Positions 5,502 through 7,211 of a stretch of DNA of 7,211 bases are shown one piece after another. The translations under genes were made by a program, and so were the position numbers. The notes under the pieces were generated by a model. The model was not told the origin of the DNA and searched no databases. It saw nothing but the letters and a program-made list of their open reading frames with translations. Location: contig JALSRW010000602.1 of assembly GCA_026984595.1 (NCBI GenBank), positions 1-7,211 of the forward strand, read 5' to 3'. The stretch comes from Alphaproteobacteria bacterium (GTDB lineage Bacteria; Pseudomonadota; Alphaproteobacteria; Geminicoccales; Geminicoccaceae). Every line of letters starts with the position of its first letter. The first letter of the stretch is position 1.

Positions 5502-7211
5502 TCAGGCTGTCGCCTCCGGACGTGACGTGACGCCGCCGGCGACCGTTGTGGGCGGCGGTTCCGCCGCTTTTCGGGTCAGCAGCCGCAGAGCGTTGGCGAC
5601 CACCACCAGGGTCGCGCCGACATCGGCGGCGATGGCTCCCCACAAGCTGGCATATCCCACCATGGTCAGGAGCACGAAGAGCCCCTTGACGCCGAGCGAG
5701 AAGCCGATGTTCTGGTGGATGATCGCCAGCATGTTGCGACCATGTTCGACCAGCCAGGGAAGCCGGTCGAGGCGATCGGTCATGAGCGCGATATCGGCGG
5801 TCTCGATGGCCACGTCCGAGCCCGCCGCGCCCATGGCGATGCCGAAGCTGGCGCGAGCCATGGCCGGGGCGTCGTTGACCCCGTCCCCGACCATGGCGAC
5901 GGTCCGATAGCGCGCCGCCAGCTCCTCGATCACCCGCACCTTGTCCTCCGGCAGCAACTCGGCCCGGACCTCGTCGATGCCCAGCTCCCGGGCGATGGCC
6001 GCGGCGGTCACGCGATTGTCGCCGGTGAGCATCACCAGATGGGCGACGCCGAGATCCCGGAGCGCCCGGACCGCCGCCGGCGCTTCGGGCCGGATGGTGT
6101 CGGCAATGCCGATCGCTCCCAGCACCCGGTCCTCGCTGCCCAGGAGGACCACGGTCCGACCGGCCCGCTCCAGCTCGGCGACGGCCGCGGTGAGAGGGCC
6201 GCCCTCGAGGCCGCGTTCCGCCGCCCAGCGGGTCGATCCCAGCCACAGCCCGCGGCCCTGCACACGGCCGCGCATGCCCTTGCCCGGAAGATTCTGGATG
6301 TCCTCGGCCGGCTCGATGGGAATCCCCCGGCGCTCGGCCTCCGCCAGCACGGCGCGCCCGAGGGGATGCAGGCTGCGGGCCTCGAGAGCCGCGGCCATCG
6401 CCAGCAGCTCCTCGGCCGTCACGCCCTCGGCGGGAGCGACGGCGACCACCGCCGGCTCGCCGCGGGTGAGGGTGCCGGTCTTGTCGAAGGCGATCGCCTC
6501 CAGTTTCGCCGCCTGTTCCAGATAGCCTCCGCCCTTGATGAGCACGCCGTGGCGGGCCGAGGAGGCGATCGCCGAAACCACGCTCACCGGCGTCGAGATG
6601 ACCAAGGCGCAGGGACAGGCGATCACCAGCAGCACCAACGCCCGGTAGAACCAGACATCCCAGGCCCCGCCGATCATGAGCGGCGGCAGCAGGAAGATCA
6701 GAATGGCCAGCAGGATCACCGCCGGGGTGTAGATTCGGGCGAACCGCTCCACCCATTGCTCGACCGCCGCCCGCCGGCTCTGGGCCTCCCGCACCATGCG
6801 GATGATGCGGGCCAGCATGGTATCCGAGGCCGTCTTGCCGGTGACGATCTCCAGCACCCCTTCGGTATTGATGCTGCCGGCATAGACGGTATCGCCCGGC
6901 TGTTTGGTAACCGGTACGCTCTCGCCGGTGATCGGCGCCTGGTCCACCGCACCCGTGCCGCTGGCCACCGTGCCGTCGAGGGGGATGCGCTCGCCGGGCA
7001 GGACGATGATGCGCGTGCCGACCGGCACCTCGCCCACCGGGACCTCCCGCTCTCCGCCTTCCTCGCTGCGCACCCGGGCCACCGGCGGGGCCAGGTCGAG
7101 AAGGGCGGCGATGGCCCGACGGGCGCGGTCGACGCTCCAGCTCTCGAGCGCCAGCGACAGGGCGAACAGGAAGGTGACCGCGGCAGCCTCGAACCATTCG
7201 CCGATGACGAT
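5502..7211 (-). CDS. P1B-type heavy-metal-translocating ATPase, Zn/Cd/Pb type (N-terminus outside window)
   Basis: The frame is open to the right edge, giving the last 569 residues of an inner-membrane metal-export pump. Numbered from the edge: a membrane helix at about 5-22; the actuator loop with TGES at 95-98; helices at about 163-181; the metal-binding helix with CPC at 199-201 (IACPCALVISTP); the phosphorylated Asp D243 in DKTGTLT; the HP motif of P1B ATPases (SLHPLG) at about 282-283; MLTGDN near 393-398; the hinge GDGVNDAPA from about 442; and two final helices. In the last pair, N501 and K508 (NIGFSLGVK) and D530 (ADVGATL) form the N-x6-K and D-x-G signature of P1B-2 pumps for Zn(II), Cd(II) and Pb(II). 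Copper pumps instead have YN and MxxSS there. The closest remembered relatives are CadA/ZntA. N-terminal metal-binding domains and the first helices lie upstream of the window. No MerR- or ArsR-type regulator is visible. The C-terminal tail of about 20 residues after the last helix is Pro/Thr-rich. Confidence 0.95.
   Translation of the reverse strand: MVIGEWFEAAAVTFLFALSLALESWSVDRARRAIAALLDLAPPVARVRSEEGGEREVPVGEVPVGTRIIVLPGERIPLDGTVASGTGAVDQAPITGESVPVTKQPGDTVYAGSINTEGVLEIVTGKTASDTMLARIIRMVREAQSRRAAVEQWVERFARIYTPAVILLAILIFLLPPLMIGGAWDVWFYRALVLLVIACPCALVISTPVSVVSAIASSARHGVLIKGGGYLEQAAKLEAIAFDKTGTLTRGEPAVVAVAPAEGVTAEELLAMAAALEARSLHPLGRAVLAEAERRGIPIEPAEDIQNLPGKGMRGRVQGRGLWLGSTRWAAERGLEGGPLTAAVAELERAGRTVVLLGSEDRVLGAIGIADTIRPEAPAAVRALRDLGVAHLVMLTGDNRVTAAAIARELGIDEVRAELLPEDKVRVIEELAARYRTVAMVGDGVNDAPAMARASFGIAMGAAGSDVAIETADIALMTDRLDRLPWLVEHGRNMLAIIHQNIGFSLGVKGLFVLLTMVGYASLWGAIAADVGATLVVVANALRLLTRKAAEPPPTTVAGGVTSRPEATA

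Noticed and set aside
3656..5530. Long plus-strand ORF (624 codons) antisense to the TPP enzyme and the ATPase end
   Set aside because: It is the antisense shadow of a GC-rich gene: composition is Gly/Arg/Ala/His-rich with no recognisable fold, and the minus-strand frame has clear TPP-enzyme motifs.
5407..7197. 596-codon minus-strand ORF overlapping the metal ATPase
   Set aside because: It is a shifted frame of the ATPase, Gly/Arg-rich, while the correct frame carries TGES, CPC, DKTGT and GDGVND.
1..7211. CRISPR arrays, tRNA/rRNA genes, insertion sequences, direct repeats or prophage
   Set aside because: Read by eye, no repeat-spacer pattern, terminal inverted repeats, transposase motifs or RNA-gene signatures were found. 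Nearly all bases are covered by recognisable genes.

Overview
The window is high-GC DNA of bacterial type. All genes are tightly packed, and codon third positions are strongly G/C. An HdaA-type DnaA regulator next to a CDP-alcohol phosphatidyltransferase and the tail of what looks like a DUF2066 protein points to an alphaproteobacterium, probably of the Rhodospirillales or a related order. This assignment rests on gene content and on recognising families by eye, not on a database search.

Layout. Bases 1-3627 are read on the plus strand: the C-terminal end of a DUF2066-like protein (1-276), a membrane CDP-alcohol phosphatidyltransferase (204-830), the DnaA-regulatory AAA+ protein HdaA (864-1571), an atypical short-chain dehydrogenase/reductase (1593-2372), and a TPR-repeat lipoprotein (about 2452-3627). 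Bases 3710-7211 are read on the minus strand. In transcription order they hold a zinc/cadmium/lead-type P1B ATPase, whose N-terminus lies beyond the right edge, and then an acetolactate-synthase-like thiamine diphosphate enzyme (3710-5407). The two blocks converge on an 82-base gap that contains a perfect 8-bp hairpin.

How the genes fit together. The first three genes overlap or are spaced by about 30 bases, and each downstream start has a good Shine-Dalgarno sequence, so they probably form one transcript. In many alphaproteobacteria hdaA is followed by polyphosphate kinase. Here an SDR gene occupies that place. The SDR and the lipoprotein are unrelated by function as far as can be seen. The minus-strand pair (metal exporter, then TPP enzyme) is separated by about 94 bases with a small hairpin, so co-transcription is uncertain, and no metal-responsive regulator is visible.

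Overall this looks like ordinary chromosomal housekeeping and accessory metabolism. I found no mobile element, CRISPR array, RNA gene or convincing new system. The observations most worth a second look are the SDR with a degenerate catalytic tetrad, a 22-codon Cys-rich leader ORF with a strong ribosome binding site overlapping the start of the lipoprotein gene, and the Lys-to-Arg change in the HdaA P-loop.
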